A DNA stretch of 64,000 nucleotides from contig NW_006499207.1 in assembly GCF_000471905.2 (NCBI RefSeq), positions 3,427,012 through 3,491,011 of the forward strand, written 5' to 3'. The notes under the pieces were generated by a model. The model had not been told where the DNA came from. It ran no database searches and saw nothing but the letters and a program-made list of their open reading frames with translations. Positions within the stretch are counted from its first letter, which is position 1. Each line of letters opens with the position of its first letter. A program made the translations under genes and the position numbers. This DNA is from Amborella trichopoda (lineage: Eukaryota; Streptophyta; Magnoliopsida; Amborellales; Amborellaceae). Below, in pieces: positions 20,530-32,590 of this stretch.

Positions 20530-22458
20530 CAGGTGGCTCCTTCGTCGGGGCCTAATCTTCTTTGGGGTCCTCGCGCGCAGGGTGAGGAGAAGATCCTCTC
20601 TCAAACAACCGTTGAAGCCTCGTGCGCATGACGCGTTGGGTGACACGAACGCACATGCTTTCTCGAATGCGGATAGGCTATCAACAAATAGGAGCTTTTA
20701 TGACGAGAGAAGATTGGTTCACTCACCTCGTCACTATGGGTTCATAGGACACGTCCGGGTTCCCTGCCCTCTTAGATCAATTATGAAAGCCCTCTGGCTG
20801 TTCACCAACGCAGTTTGGCTAGGGACTCTCTTTAGACGTTATTGATTGTCTTCTCCTTCTCACGTTTGAATCTTCAATGGATTTCTCAGTTCTTCTTTCT
20901 GGGGTTGATTCTCTTCCTGGGATGTTCTTTCGGATGATTGAGTGGACGAGCGAGGGGTTTCTTTGATTCGGTCAGACTATCTGGGAAAATAGGGATTAGC
21001 GATGGCACATGTGGTTTGAGCCCCTTTGGTTTGTTTGCGCCTGCGCGGTTCTATGCAGGCGCGAGATTACGTGTTTGGGAGAAGAGAGAGAAGGTTTCTA
21101 GAATATTTGGTATTTTCAAGAGAAGGGAGTGTGTGGCCGCACAGTCAGGGGTATTTCTCGCTCTTGGAAAAGTTTTATCTCTCCTCTCCATGGTACCTTA
21201 GGGTTAGAAGAAAAGACAAGCAAGACCAAGCGTAATGCCTCTTCTTTATTGAATTGTAATCCCCTTTTTTATAATTAACTTAAGCTTGTTTATATAGAGT
21301 TTTCACCAAACAGGAGTGGATACTCAACAACTAAGCCTAAAAAAAATTAAAAGTAATTAAAATAAAATCCTGAAATTGAGTACAATGACCAAAATACCCT
21401 TAAACTCTTTTACGTAAATGACAGACTTGTCCTTTCTTGAGGAGCCCACCGCCATTATCAAACTTCGAGAGCTCTTTCCGAGTACTTGCAATGTGAGTTC
21501 GATCAATCTATTGTTTTATCCTCGAAGTTCATTTTCTTGTGATCATTTTGATCTCTTTTGATAGTGTTGCGGCAGTTTCTTTCGAGAGGGAAGGAGTCCA
21601 GTTAGTTTTATGGACTCTTCGGTGGTTTGTTTTCTGATATCGCGGTGTTTTTGTGTTGAACATCAGCCTGGGAAAGGCTTTTCCAAACGTTTTTGCCACA
21701 AGTTTAGTTTGCTTTTTGGTCTTTTGTTTTGTGATATGCTTCAGGTTGTCGGGAGATCACCGGAAAAGGGATTTTGGTGACAAGGGATTTTGTTTTATTT
21801 TGTGACCTTGGGTTTGGTGGCTTTTCTATCTTGTTTAAATGATGCTTGTCACATTGACTTGTGTTTCTTTCTGGAATTGTTCTTTTGGTCTTAGTTTTCT
21901 CGCAGCCAAGTTCTCTGTGGGGGGACCCGATATCCTTCTGAAGATTCCGGCGTCCATGGATTCAGGTCATCTTTCTTCCTTCGCAGGGCAAAATTGTCTT
22001 CTCGTTCGCGCATTTGGGGGACGATGCCTTTGAGGCATTGCCAGCATCTAAAGCCTTGGCGATTCTTCTGCTGCAGGGAAGGAGTTGCGAGCTTGTTCGA
22101 AGGGTGGTCGGAAATATCCATGGCCGTCGACTGGTTTAGTGACGTTGTACTGCAAAAGAGTGCCTCTACCCTACTTCGCGATGGTCTCGGCTTAGCGCTG
22201 CTGGGTTGACCCGATTGAGCCCGGGCCCGTTCCTCTTGGAAGGTGATGGCAATGGTCATTTGGCGCTTTATCAAGTTCTGATGTACACAGTGGTGGCATA
22301 AGTCTTTGTCTTTTGGGCACGCAGGTGTTCTTTCGTTGGTCGTTCTTAATTTGAGGCTTATTCTTGGGTACTACCCCTACGCAACCATGCGTTTACATGT
22401 CATCATGACTAGGTCGTAGCCAGCTCTCTTCATTATTTGCTTGAGGGACTAAGGTACG
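20530..22458 (-). mobile_element. Candidate 3' LTR/UTR side of the Tat-lineage element
   Basis: The stretch directly follows the integrase region on the minus strand and is richer in GC than its surroundings. On the minus strand it has a CTCTATATAAACAAGC promoter-like motif at about 21285-21300 and, downstream of it, CAATTCAATAAAG at about 21240-21255, as in an LTR with a promoter and polyadenylation signal. No second LTR copy lies in the window, so the borders are guesses. Confidence 0.35.
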
Positions 22459-23541
22459 TCAAAAATGATGTATAACACCTTCATTTGGAGAAACCTTCTT
22501 GATTATAAAAGGACCTTCCCACTTTGGTTCAAACTTCCCCTTACGTCGCCTATGCATAACAATCGGCCTTTTTACTGCTAGGATCAAGTCACCACGAGTG
22601 AATGAGCAGACTTTGACTGACTTGTCAAAGGCCCTTTTCATCCTCCCCCGATGGAGTTCAAGGTTCTGCTGGGCTGCACATCTCTTCTCATCGAGTACAT
22701 CTAATTCTTGGTAGTGAAGCTTAACCTGTTCATCTTCGATCACATCATGATGTACGGCGACGCGAAGCGAAAGAAGTTGGATCTCGAAGGGTACTACCGC
22801 TTCACGCCCATAAACTAATGAATAGGGAGTAGAGTCGGTGGCATTCCTGGTGGTGATGCGATAAGCCCATAAGGCCTTGGGAAGCTTCTCATGCCAATTT
22901 TTCTTGTCTTCGACACTGATTTCATCAGAACACTGCAAAGGGTCTTGTTGAAGGCTTCGGCCAAACCATTTTACCCAAGGGTGATACATAGTAGAGTACT
23001 TCCACTCAAAATCAAACTGGTTAACCAAGCGATCGATGTCATGGCTTCTGAACTGGGGACCCTTATCGGTTGTGATCCGGTCAGGCACACCGAATCTGTA
23101 AATGATGTGATGTTGCATGAAGTTGGCCACTGATGCCTCGGGGACATGTCTGAGGGGGATCACTTCAGCCCATTTGGAGAAGTAATCTGTGGTAGCGAAG
23201 ATGAAGGTGTGGCCCAATACCAAGGGAGGGTTGATCGGTCCAACAATGTCCATGCCCCAATGTGAGAAGGGCCATGACATAACCGTAGGATGCCGAGGCT
23301 CTAGTGGCCGGTGAATAAGGTTCGAGTGTATTTGGCACACTTGACATCTCGTGGAGTATGTCAATGAGTCTGCGACCATTGATGGCCAGTAATACCCCAA
23401 CCGAAGTATCCGCTCATAGAGCTTGGGGCCCGATTTGTGTAGTCCACAAATCTCGGCATGCACCTCTTCTAGTACGTGCCCTGCCCCCTTTGGGTCGACA
23501 CATCTGAGAAGGATTTCGTCAAAGGAATGCTTGGTGGACAT
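22459..23541 (-). mobile_element. Integrase part of the Tat-lineage element
   Basis: A 360-codon stretch contains the zinc-binding region (CRWCD-like Y..RC..CQIHSN), the DDE core (WGMDIVGP, YFSKWAEV, FGVPDRITTD) and the C-terminal WEGPFIIKKV region of gypsy integrases. This is the longest uninterrupted piece of the fossil. Confidence 0.9.
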
Positions 23542-23942
23542 TCTTTGTATAATTTTGCGCTCACTGCGATCATTTGGTGACCGTGTTTAATAAAGTTGAT
23601 TGTGGGTTCCCTCCAATCCTCAACTTGCTCAATCTGGGTGCATATCGGACAAAGATCTCCACCTCTTGTTTCTCGGACTTATAGCCTTGGACCTACTGTG
23701 CTTCTTTTTTAGCGTCGAGGGCATCCTTGGTAGCGAGGAGTGCCCCGAATGGGTAAGGAGGGCATTCTGGGAAAGGAATCCTCTCATCGTCCCCATCTAG
23801 CTCTTTAACCAGCTCAATGTGCCTCCTCTCTATTACTCATATAGGCAAAGGTTCTTTTGAGGAGACTTGGATAGTGGCACCGAGCTTGGCAAGGGCATTA
23901 GCCTGGGAATTCAGCCTTCAGGGGATGTGCCCTAAGGAAAGG

Positions 23943-24257
23943 TCATCGAGGTTCGTCATCGAGGTTCGCCATCAAGGTCTTAGCAGTGTCATGATAAGGC
24001 TTGAGGATGTCTTTTCTTACATCGTATATCCCTTTGAGCTGTTGTATCACCAACTTGAACTCATCGAAAACAACTAGCCGTTCCAAATCCAGGTCTAAGG
24101 CAATCTCGAGTCCTATTATGAGCGCCCGAGATTCTGCCTCATTGTGCAAGCCTGTCTTTATGAGAGAGAAAGACAAGGGGATAACACCATCTTGAGGGGT
24201 CAAAAACACCACGCCAGCACCACCTCGTTCAGACTGAAATGCCTCGTCAAAATACAT
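23943..24257 (-). mobile_element. Archaeal-type RNase H part of the Tat-lineage element
   Basis: YFDEAF....GAGVVFLTPQDG and NEAESRALIIGLEIALDL match the second RNase H domain found only in Tat/Ogre-type elements among plant gypsy lineages. It sits between the RT-RNase H region and integrase, as expected. Confidence 0.8.
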
Positions 24258-24260
24258 CTT

Positions 24261-25440
24261 TCAATCATAATCTGGCTCAGCACAAAATACCTCCTCATTA
24301 AGGAGATCACTCGACAGGGGAGATTCTACTGGTAGGGGATGTGCTGCTAGGAAATCAACCAAAGCTTGGCCTTTGATGGCTTTCTGCAGTACATATAAGA
24401 TGCTGAATTCCATCAATAATAGTGACCATTTTGCCAGGCGCCCCGATAGGCAACGATGCATCATGAGGTACTTAACAGGATTGACTTTTGAGATGAGCTA
24501 GACTTCGTGATCGAGCAAGTAATGGTGGAGCTTCTGGACTACAAAGATCAAAGCCATGCACATCTTCTCGATTGGTGGGTAGTTCTTCTCAGCTCCTTGC
24601 ATTCTACGACTAAGATAATATGGGGCAGTTTCTTTCCCTTCTTCATTGTTTTGTGCCAGGAGCGCACCATGTGATTCATCAAGGGCGGTCATGTACAAAA
24701 TGAGGAACTTCCCTAACACTGGCATGGAGAGTACGAGCAGGCTTAGCAGATACTCTTTGATATTATCCAAGACTGTCTGACATGTCTCATACCATATGAA
24801 AGGTGAGTCTTTCTTTAACATATGTGTAAAGGGCTTACAATGACCTGAGAGATTAGAGATGAACCTTAGAATATAAGCGAGCTAACCCTGAAGAGACCGG
24901 AGTTCCCGAAGGGTCATCGATGGTGGCATTTCTTGGATTGCCTTGATTTTGACAGGCTCAATCTCCAATCCTCGATACCTGACAATGAACCTTAGAAAAT
25001 TTCCTAAACGCACATCCAAGGTGCATTTCAAGGGGTTCATTTTGAGCTGGTGCTGGTGGAGTCACTCGAACACTAGTTCTAGGTCATGCATATGGACATC
25101 CTTTTCCTCTGATTTGACCACCAAGTCATCTACATAACATTCCACCTCCTTATGCAGCATATCTTTAAAGATGGTTGTCATGGCTCGTTGATAGAGAGCA
25201 CTTGCATTCCTCAATCCGAAGGGCATCATTGTATAGCAGAAATCCCCTTTTAGAGTCAGGAAAGTTGTGGCCTCCTCATCCTCTGATGCCATCTTTATCT
25301 GATTGTACCCTGAATACCGGTCCATGAAGGAGAAGATTGACAATGGGTTGTGGAATCAAGAAGCATTGGCATGAATGTTAGTGGGAAATCATCATTTGGA
25401 TAGGCAGCATTCAAATCATGGAAATCAATGCAGATCCTGA
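24261..25440 (-). mobile_element. Reverse transcriptase and first RNase H of the Tat-lineage element
   Basis: The RT region (about 25440-24830) shows FMDRYSGYNQIKMA, MPFGLRNASALYQRAM and CYVDDLVVKS. The RNase H region (about 24821-24261) shows DESHGALLAQ and NYPPIEKMCMALIF. The order is standard for Ty3/gypsy. Fossil, in several frames. Confidence 0.88.
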
Positions 25441-26650
25441 TTTGCCCATTCTTCTTCTTAACCAGCATGATGTTGGCGAGCCATTTTGGGTACTTGTCCT
25501 CTCGGATAAATCATGCTTCCTTGAGTCTACTCACTTCAGCATTGATCTGCATTTCAAGATCTGGTCAGAACCTTCTCAATTTTTGCTTTACAGGCTTGAA
25601 GGATGGGTCAATACCGAGATGTACTGCGACTTAGGGATCGAGACCGGGCTTCTCATGATAGTGTCAGGCGAAGACATCTCGGTTTGCTCATAGGAAGGCA
25701 ATGTAGTTTTCTTCTTCATCCAACGATATGTTGGCCAAAATGAAGTCGACCTTACGTCGGTCTGATCTCCCAAGTTTATCTCCTCCAAATCATCGGTTGT
25801 TGCATGTCTGCCTTCTTCCCACACTTTAGGGGCTTCCTGAACTTCTCCTTCATCGGCGGTTGGAGACCCCAAGGGTTCTTCATTGACCTCGAATACCCCA
25901 ACCTCCCATTTTGTAAGTACCCATGCTTTTGAAATCTCCACCTCAAATTGGGCTTTGACAGTATGGAGCATGGTGGCTACTTCAACTGCTTGTCTGCCTG
26001 AGGAGGGGTCGATTTCAAGGAGAGGGAATGCACAAGGTTGAGAGAGTGGATATCTGAAGGACCTGGGTCAGCTGGGGAGAGTAGGGTTTAGGAAGTGCAA
26101 CAAGAGAGTTATGTGATTCACTAATCATAAAGACCCCCACGACATGATCCCTGGCTTTAGGATCACCATTTCGTATTACTCCTGGATCAGCCACAAGCTT
26201 TAGTGAGATGGAAGGTTGTGGGGTAGGCTTAAGTGGTGGAAAGCTACTATAGGGTACCGATTGACTTTGATGTGTAGCCGGCATGGATTGGAGAGGTTGT
26301 ATGGGTTGGATAGGCAAAGGTTGCGTAACTGGATTTGGTGCCGACTGGCCAAGGTGTGCGACCGAGTCCAGTATGAATTAGTTAGATCGGGTAGTAAGAG
26401 TATGTGTTGGCAGAGTGGAGGTTGAGGGTCTGAAGATGGTTTGGTGTGTGGAACCAATGGTGGTCCCGGATATTTGAGGAGTGGTGGTGGATTGGTTGGG
26501 GTATTTGGGTATGGGATGAGTGGCAGACCAGGATACTTCAAGATTCTTGGTTTTTGCATGAGCGGTTGTAACCTCCTGCCATACCTTAGACTGATTTGGT
26601 CAGCGTTGGTCATCGTTTCAAAGCTCGGTACCACGTGACATGTTTCGTGA
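25441..26650 (-). mobile_element. Pre-RT and proline-rich linker of the Tat-lineage element
   Basis: 25588-25971 reads as the acidic linker that precedes RT in this lineage (DDLEEINLGDQTDV). 26015-26634 reads as low-complexity Pro/Ser/Leu-rich sequence. No clear protease could be recognised. Confidence 0.5.
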
Positions 26651-27059
26651 GAGTGGAAGCTTTGCCCTTTCGACTCTTTTAGCCGATGCTCGAGCTCAAG
26701 CTTAGGAGGCCATCAGGATTTCTCGGGCTTAAAGTCCCTGTGTTGCTCGATAAGATGGGAGGAGACTTCTTGTTAGCTCTAGACGCGAAGGCGTTGGCAA
26801 CTGTCAAGAACCCAGCGGCTTGGGCTATCTTCTTTTTCTGTTGTTTTTGAAACTTTCTGCTAATGTCGCAGCATTTTAGTTCTTTGTCAAGAGCCTCAAA
26901 GCCTAGGCATTCAAAAGTCAAACCTGCAAAAGACGTGTTAGAAGAAGAAGAAGAAGGGGTAGAAGAGCCAGGGATAGAAGAAGAAGGGAGAGAGCTTTTA
27001 GGGTCATCACTCGAGTTGGACCGAACCAGGTAGCTTTTAACGTCGTCACCAGACTTATA

Positions 27060-27620
27060 CATGCACAGGGGATCTTTTAGGTCTTTGTCTTGCTTGGGCT
27101 GTTGAAGGGTGCTTTTAATGTCATCACCTTTGTCGTACATGTGCAAGGGATCTTGAAGGTATTTAACCTACTTGGACCGTTGAGGGGTGTTTTTAATGTC
27201 GCCACCCTTGTCGGACCTGTGCAGGGGATCTTTAAGGTCTTTACCCTGCTTGTACTGCTGATGGGTGCTTTGAATGTCGTCACCCTTGTCGGACGTATGC
27301 AAGGGATCTTTAAGGTCATTACTGTACTTGGACCATTGAGGGGTGCATTTAATGTTGTCACCCTTCTCGGATGACTGCAGGGGATCTATAAGGTCTTTAC
27401 CGTGCTTGGACTGTTGAGGGATACTTTTAATGACATCACCCTTGTCAGACATGTGCAGGGGATCTTTAAGGTCTTTACCTTGCTGAACCATTGAGGGGTG
27501 CTTTTAATGTTGTCACCCTTGTCGGAAGTGTGAAGGGAATCTCTAAGGTCTTTACCCTGCTTGAACCATTGAAGGATACTTTTAATGTTGTCACCCTTGT
27601 CGGATGAATTGGGAATCTGA
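27060..27620 (-). repeat. 78-bp in-frame tandem repeat inside the Tat-lineage element
   Basis: GGGATCTTTAAGGTC recurs at 27225, 27303, 27381, 27459 and about 27537, an exact 78-bp period, with weaker units on either side, giving about seven. On the minus strand each unit is 26 codons of KDLKDPLHMSDKGDDIKSTP type. The period is a multiple of three, so the repeat preserves the frame of the linker between gag and pol. Confidence 0.85.
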
Positions 27621-28136
27621 GCAGAGGAATGCCCTCTTGACTGGGCTGTGGATCTTGGTCGTCGGAAACGACTGACACGGGGAAGAAATCCCACAATGTC
27701 GATAATGGAGGAATGGGCTCGAGGAACTCCGCCTCAGTTGAGGGTTGAAGGGTTCTCCTCCTTCGACGAGCAGCCCTTGGTACTTGTCTTTGCTTACCCC
27801 TTTTCTTGGCCAATGTAGCCTCATCGGGTTCACGAGGCTTTGGAGCTTGCCTTCCTTGGCGAACCGCCTCCTTCTCATGGATTTCATCCTATTCCGCCCT
27901 CGATAGATTTGCCATGGTTGGAAAGTGGAGCGTTCGCTCTAACTAGAAAATCCAATCAGCAAGTCGTCACAGGAGCTCTACGTCTGAGTGACCTCTCGTT
28001 TTGGGGACTCAGAGGCTTGAGTATCATCTTTTAGAATGTGGGCGGTGAAGTACCCTCTTTGCACTTTCTCCATCACTAAGGCTTGGAAGGCGAAGCACAT
28101 ATCCATATCATGGCCACGTCTCTGGTGGTACGGGCA

Positions 28137-29080
28137 CTAGAGATGCTCGGTCCCTCGAGCAATGCATCTAGGCTGTCTCGATGGCCACGATGCGATGACC
28201 CCTACTTGAATCATCATACAGAACATTGCCTGAAGAAGGTCTGGTGGTAGTTCATCAAGATAATCTTTTTGCTCGCCTTCTTCTTGAACCATCACCATGT
28301 GAGATGCTGCATCTGCTCCAAATGCTTTCTTGAGACTGTCAAGCTGTATTTGCCCCTTTTGGATTAAGGCGTCAATGTGGTCTTTGAGAGTGAAGCACTC
28401 TCGAACATGGTGCCCCAACATTCTATGACATGCGGAGTAATTCCTGTGGGTAACAAGATCATCTTCTTTTGGCTTCTTCATCTCAGGCAAGGCAATCATT
28501 TATTGTTCTAGCAACATTCGGAGTAGGGTCGGGGCCCACTCATCGAAGCTATAAACCTTGTTTCTCTTCTTAGCTCAATAGTCCTTTCCCTAAAGGTTCG
28601 GAGGTGGAGGCACCCTATTGTAGGACTGGGGTTTTTGTTGACTTGCCTGAGGTGTCCCTTGAGTGTTCACAGGATTCACCCCTTTGGAGAAATCCAGGGT
28701 TTGGGGAGAGGCCTTCTTGGGATCAGATATGTTGACAACAATGTTGATCATCCCTCTCTGTTGATTGCCCCGAGAATTGGGGCGAGCACTACCGGAGTTT
28801 CAACTGTTTCCCCCACTTGATGATTACACTTGGGGCCCGCCATGATGCGTAAAGAGGCTTTCTATGTGGACTGCTTTAGAGATCATATTGATATAGAAGT
28901 AGGGTTTGAAGCCTCGACATGCAGGACGATCTCCGGCCGCATGTTGCGTACACATGTATAAACAACATCAATCTCAAGCATAGGGGTGGTCTGGTGCGCA
29001 ACCAGGTCTCTCCATCTTGCAATGAATTGATCAACCGGCTCATTTGTGGCTGTGTCGAGATATAAATCATCACTATCATC
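28137..29080 (-). mobile_element. Gag-like part of the Tat-lineage element
   Basis: 28137-28499 contains CHRMLGHHVRECFTLKDHID, the degenerate zinc-knuckle-like block of this lineage's Gag. 28876-29060 contains the FIARWRDL-type C-terminal region of the Retrotrans_gag fold. Fossil. Confidence 0.6.
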
Positions 29081-29145
29081 ATCTAAGCCTTATCCCATTT
29101 ATTTGGGGTCGGCTCGTGTCCACATATAAATGATGTAATTTTTTT
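29055..29145. repeat. Dispersed plant repeat fragment (TTTGGGGTCGGCT motif)
   Basis: TCATCATCTAAGCCTTATCCCATTTATTTGGGGTCGGCT, ending in a T-rich run, is a motif I know from widespread plant SINE-like repeats (established knowledge, family name not certain). A related pair of copies lies at 45397-45650. It marks the right border of the Tat-lineage fossil. Confidence 0.5.
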
Positions 29146-29694
29146 TGTTCTTATTGATGAATGGAATTTTTCAATGAAAGAAAATAAAGTGCCTTAAAAA
29201 TTAAATCCTTGAACAAGTTTGGTTTTGGAGTTGACCACCTTGTCAATCCGACAATACCCAGTGCCCATCCTTTTGTTTAGAGACTCTAGACTCTTCGAGT
29301 AAATGCATTTTGGGGTGTTGGGAGCTATGTTTGATCAAGTAAATGGGTTCCTATTGTCAATGGCTCCAAGAGCCATCTAAAATGAGCTTGGAAGGTGGGA
29401 GTATTTCTCAGCTGTACATTATTTAGTATTTATGATATGTAATAGTCAGTTGTCCCATGGTATTTTTTGATATTTCAAATATTAATTATCCTTCATCGGT
29501 TTCAAGTGCTAATGGGATGGCGAGCACAAGATCCACATGTTCATGACATGATTTTGCAGCAATGTGACAGTTTAATGCTTCAAACACAATGCTTATATTA
29601 TTTCCTCTTTCACTATAAATATCTCTTTTTACACTTTCTTTAAATCAAACAAGTTATTTTATGGATATGACATTTGATGTAAAATTTGTTGCAG
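29146..29694. other. Intron-like stretch before the A49 exon
   Basis: AT-rich sequence that ends in a good splice acceptor (AAATTTGTTGCAG at 29682-29694). No exon was recognised. Upstream A49 exons would be expected to the left, beyond the LTR fossil, and are not visible in the window. Confidence 0.45.
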
Positions 29695-30660
29695 TCTATG
29701 AAGAGAGTTGCTGCTTTCATAAAAGAAGAGGACCTTGGAACTCAAGAAGGGTTAGAGGCATATGTGAATGAAGTCGGTAAGAGTACAAGTGTCATGACTA
29801 AAACTGAGGCCCTTTATCAAACCACAAAGCAAGTTGTTCGTAATATCCCACCTTATGACACTGAAGCTACAACACCCGATAAGGCCTATCTATTAGATAA
29901 GATTATTTCGCCAAATGAGTGGGCTGAACTCTCTGATGTAATGGAGCTCGTGGAGGTTGGAAGTTGTGGTGCTTTAGCTGTAAAGTTTAAGATGCAAATG
30001 ATTATTATCCGTGCTTCGTCTGCAATCGTGTAGGGAACATTAAGAAGGTTCATGTAAGTTATCTAAGCTTTTGGATATCATTATGCTACTGTTAAATTCT
30101 TAATTATATATCCTGAAACTACAACCTTAAACTTGGAACTTTTATGTGATGGAATTTTGCTATGTTTGTGCATGTGTGCATGCACGTGGGTGTAGATCTA
30201 ATCAATTCATGGGTTTAGAAAATTAGGTTCTTTCAAGCTTTTTATTTTTGTGCTGGGGTTTTGAACTCTCTATTTTCCACTTTAGATTTAATGTTTTCGT
30301 AAGAATCTGCATTGAAGAATTTTCCCATCATGATGTTTTGTTCTTCCCTCTCTAACCTCTAATCTACATGCACCTGCACAAATTCATAGATCTATATGCA
30401 TGTGCAAATTCGTGAGCTTTCTCTCAGCTTTATGCACATATGCAAATTTGTGAGACTTAGCTTCTTGTCTAATTGGTGAGACTAGCTTCTTGTCTAATGC
30501 TGGATTTCTTGTGATTACTTGGATCACTTTCCCTGTTTTTTCCTATGGATTCAAATGGGGAAATTTGTTTTCAGGATATAGAGGAAAAGAAGAAACTTGC
30601 TTGCATATTCTCATACATTATCCACCTTCTAGAGTTCCTTGCCCTGCAAAATGAAAATGA
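29695..30660 (+). pseudogene. RNA polymerase I subunit A49-like gene, two exons, decayed
   Basis: A49 is a subunit of nucleolar RNA polymerase I, which transcribes rRNA; it helps initiation and elongation. Exon A (29695-30053) gives MKRVAAFIKEEDLGTQEGLEAYVNE, then NIPPYDTEATTPDKAYLLDK and ISPNEWAEL, the conserved centre of the A49 family (compare the VYKFEDLLSPAEYEAL region in animals). After VMELVEVG the expected continuation DANDYYPCFVCNRVGNIKKVH lies in another frame behind a TAA, so the exon has a frameshift. A good donor GTAAGT follows at 30054. Exon B starts after TTTTCAG at 30575 with DIEEKKKLACIFSYIIHLLEF in matching phase. The C-terminal DNA-binding part is missing and a LINE follows. 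The family call is from remembered motifs, the decay is seen directly. Confidence 0.7.
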
Positions 30661-31312
30661 ATTGTTAGGGCGACTTTTGAAGGCCCAAAGCCAGGCAATT
30701 TATGATCTGGGAGAAGAGGGCAAGAAAATTGTTAGGGCGGGTTTCAGGATTCCTGGCATTGTTCAGTACTGAAGAGGACGGGGCAGATATCCAGGATATC
30801 CTATGCCTTAACGTGGCATGTACACCTTCCCGAGATTTTAATCTTGCAGCGGCAAAAGCCCATTCTCTCTGGTACATCTTTGGAAGGAGGTAGAGCTCAA
30901 ACACCACTTGTTTAGAACCCTTACGGTCTTCGTTGGCATGTTGTGTCTTCTTGCGCATGGAAGAATTTCGGTGTGGGGTGTGAAACAGAAAGCTTCTGCG
31001 TTGTTCCTAGCTATACTATTGAAACAGAAGATGCATCTCTTGCTCTCTCGCCTAGCAGCTGCTAAAGGATTGGGAAAGAAGTTTCCGTTTTGACATTTGT
31101 TGATTGACCCCATGGCTATTGTTGTCCTTGAAGAAGATCCCATGCCGGACTCTCCTTCTCTACTGGCGTATGAACTGTGTTTGAGTGGTGAATCTCTCGG
31201 TGGAGTTTTGGTTGCCTCTGACTCGGTGGAAGCGGTTCCTTTAAAGGTAGTTCCCCAAGGGGTACAGGTCCAATTCCCCCTTCTTTTGGAGAATTGTCCT
31301 GCTTAGCCTTCG

Positions 31313-31765
31313 ATGGGGGATCATAAGGTTCCCAATGATACACCTTTGGTGGAGCATATTATCTTTGATATGGGCATGGATGACGTGCTTCTTGCAATAG
31401 TGATGGAAGGGATTAAGGAGAGGCACGGGGCTAGGGTCTCAGATGTTGCAAAAGGAGATGATCCACCGAAGTTAGTCACCAGGACGCCGGTGAAAGTTGC
31501 TGAAAAGGGAAATAAGAAGAAGGCTGATGCTAAAAACTTTATGCGTGATACTCGTTCGCCAGCAAGACTCCAAGCTCAGGATGTCATCAAAAGGGGCTCG
31601 CCGGTTGCGATCATTTTCCGCAACAACTCAATGGTAGATGTGGACTCTGAGCCAAGCACTTCCTCCAATGATAAAGAACAGGTTGCTGATTTGATGATGG
31701 AGGAGTTGCATTTGGTCTTTGGTCTTGATGGACCAGGTTCATCCTCTTACCCCCCTCCTCTTTGA
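31313..31765 (+). CDS. LINE 1 ORF1 C-terminal remnant
   Basis: 150 open codons, Lys- and Ser-rich in the middle (VAEKGNKKKADAK, RSPARLQAQDV) with an acidic end (SSNDKEQVADLMMEEL), ending four bases past the ATG of the endonuclease frame. Its position and composition fit the C-terminal linker of plant LINE ORF1. No zinc knuckle is visible. Confidence 0.45.
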   Translation: MGDHKVPNDTPLVEHIIFDMGMDDVLLAIVMEGIKERHGARVSDVAKGDDPPKLVTRTPVKVAEKGNKKKADAKNFMRDTRSPARLQAQDVIKRGSPVAIIFRNNSMVDVDSEPSTSSNDKEQVADLMMEELHLVFGLDGPGSSSYPPPL

Positions 31766-32590
31766 TGAATTTTATCTCTTGGAATGTTAGGGATTTGGGT
31801 AACCCGTTAAGGAAAAGGGATGTTCTTTTTTTAGTTTCTATATTTAAACATGTGGTTTTGATACTTCAAGAGACAAAGCTCGCTAGCCCTGATGTTTCAG
31901 GGGTTAGGGAGATTTGGGGCCCTGATGCAGTAGCTTTTGCTGGTATTGACGCTAGTGGAGCATCTGGTGACTTGTGGGTATTATGGGATCCCACAGTTAT
32001 TCAAAATTTTGCCTCAATTAACAGGGATTTCTATTTGCTATTGGTTTTTTGTGGTCCGAAAGTGGGTTTAAATGGGGCCTTATGAATGTGTATGGACCCT
32101 CTTTATTGGCTCTGAAAGAAGCTTTTCTCTCTTATTTAATTTCTATTATTCAATCTTTTGAATTTTCTGTGATTGTGGGTGGGGATTTGAATTTAATTCG
32201 GTGGCTTGATGAGTGTTTGTTGCCAAATCCTATTAATACTTCAATGAGATGGTTTAATAAGTTTGTAGAGAATCATTCTTTATGGACCCCCCTAGTATTG
32301 GTGTTAAATTCACCTGGTCCAATAATAGTTTGTCTAACTTGGTCATGTTTAAGCTAGATAGATTTCTGATATCTATGGAATGGCTGGAAGAGTATCCCTT
32401 ATTTTTTGTTAGGGCTCTTCCGAGACATTCCTCAGATCATTGTCCTATACTACTTCATACTAGATTGTTAAAAGGGGGTCTTAAACCATTCAGGTTGGAT
32501 TTGAGTTGGCTGCAAGAGAAAGAGGTGGTTGACCTTATTAGAAGTGGATACAGTAGTGGAAGGTACTATGAATTTCCGGTTGCATAGTAA
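31762..32590 (+). CDS. LINE 1 AP endonuclease domain, frameshifted
   Basis: FISWNVRDLGNPLRKRDV gives the first catalytic Asn, LQETKLA the Glu, MNVYGPS the Tyr-Gly block, VIVGGDLNLIRW the Asp-Asn block, FTWSNNSL and LDRFLIS follow, and SSDHCPILL is the terminal Ser-Asp-His. The domain is therefore complete in motifs but runs through three frames, with shifts near 32050 and 32285. Nicks target DNA for target-primed reverse transcription in live elements. Confidence 0.85.

Larger units (their letters stand above)
22459..29080 (-). mobile_element. Fossil Ty3/gypsy LTR element, Tat/Ogre-type lineage
   Basis: Minus-strand order is gag-like (about 29080-28137), repeat-rich linker, pre-RT linker, reverse transcriptase, RNase H, a second archaeal-type RNase H, and integrase (ending 22459). 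The extra RNase H between RT-RH and integrase is the hallmark of the Tat lineage. The element is broken in many places, on the order of ten or more, and its 5' LTR is not seen: the right side ends near 29080 against a short dispersed repeat. It is an old copy. Confidence 0.85.

Noticed and set aside
27060-27620. CRISPR-like regular repeat
   Set aside because: The 78-bp units are contiguous without unique spacers and keep a reading frame within a retroelement; the genome is eukaryotic.
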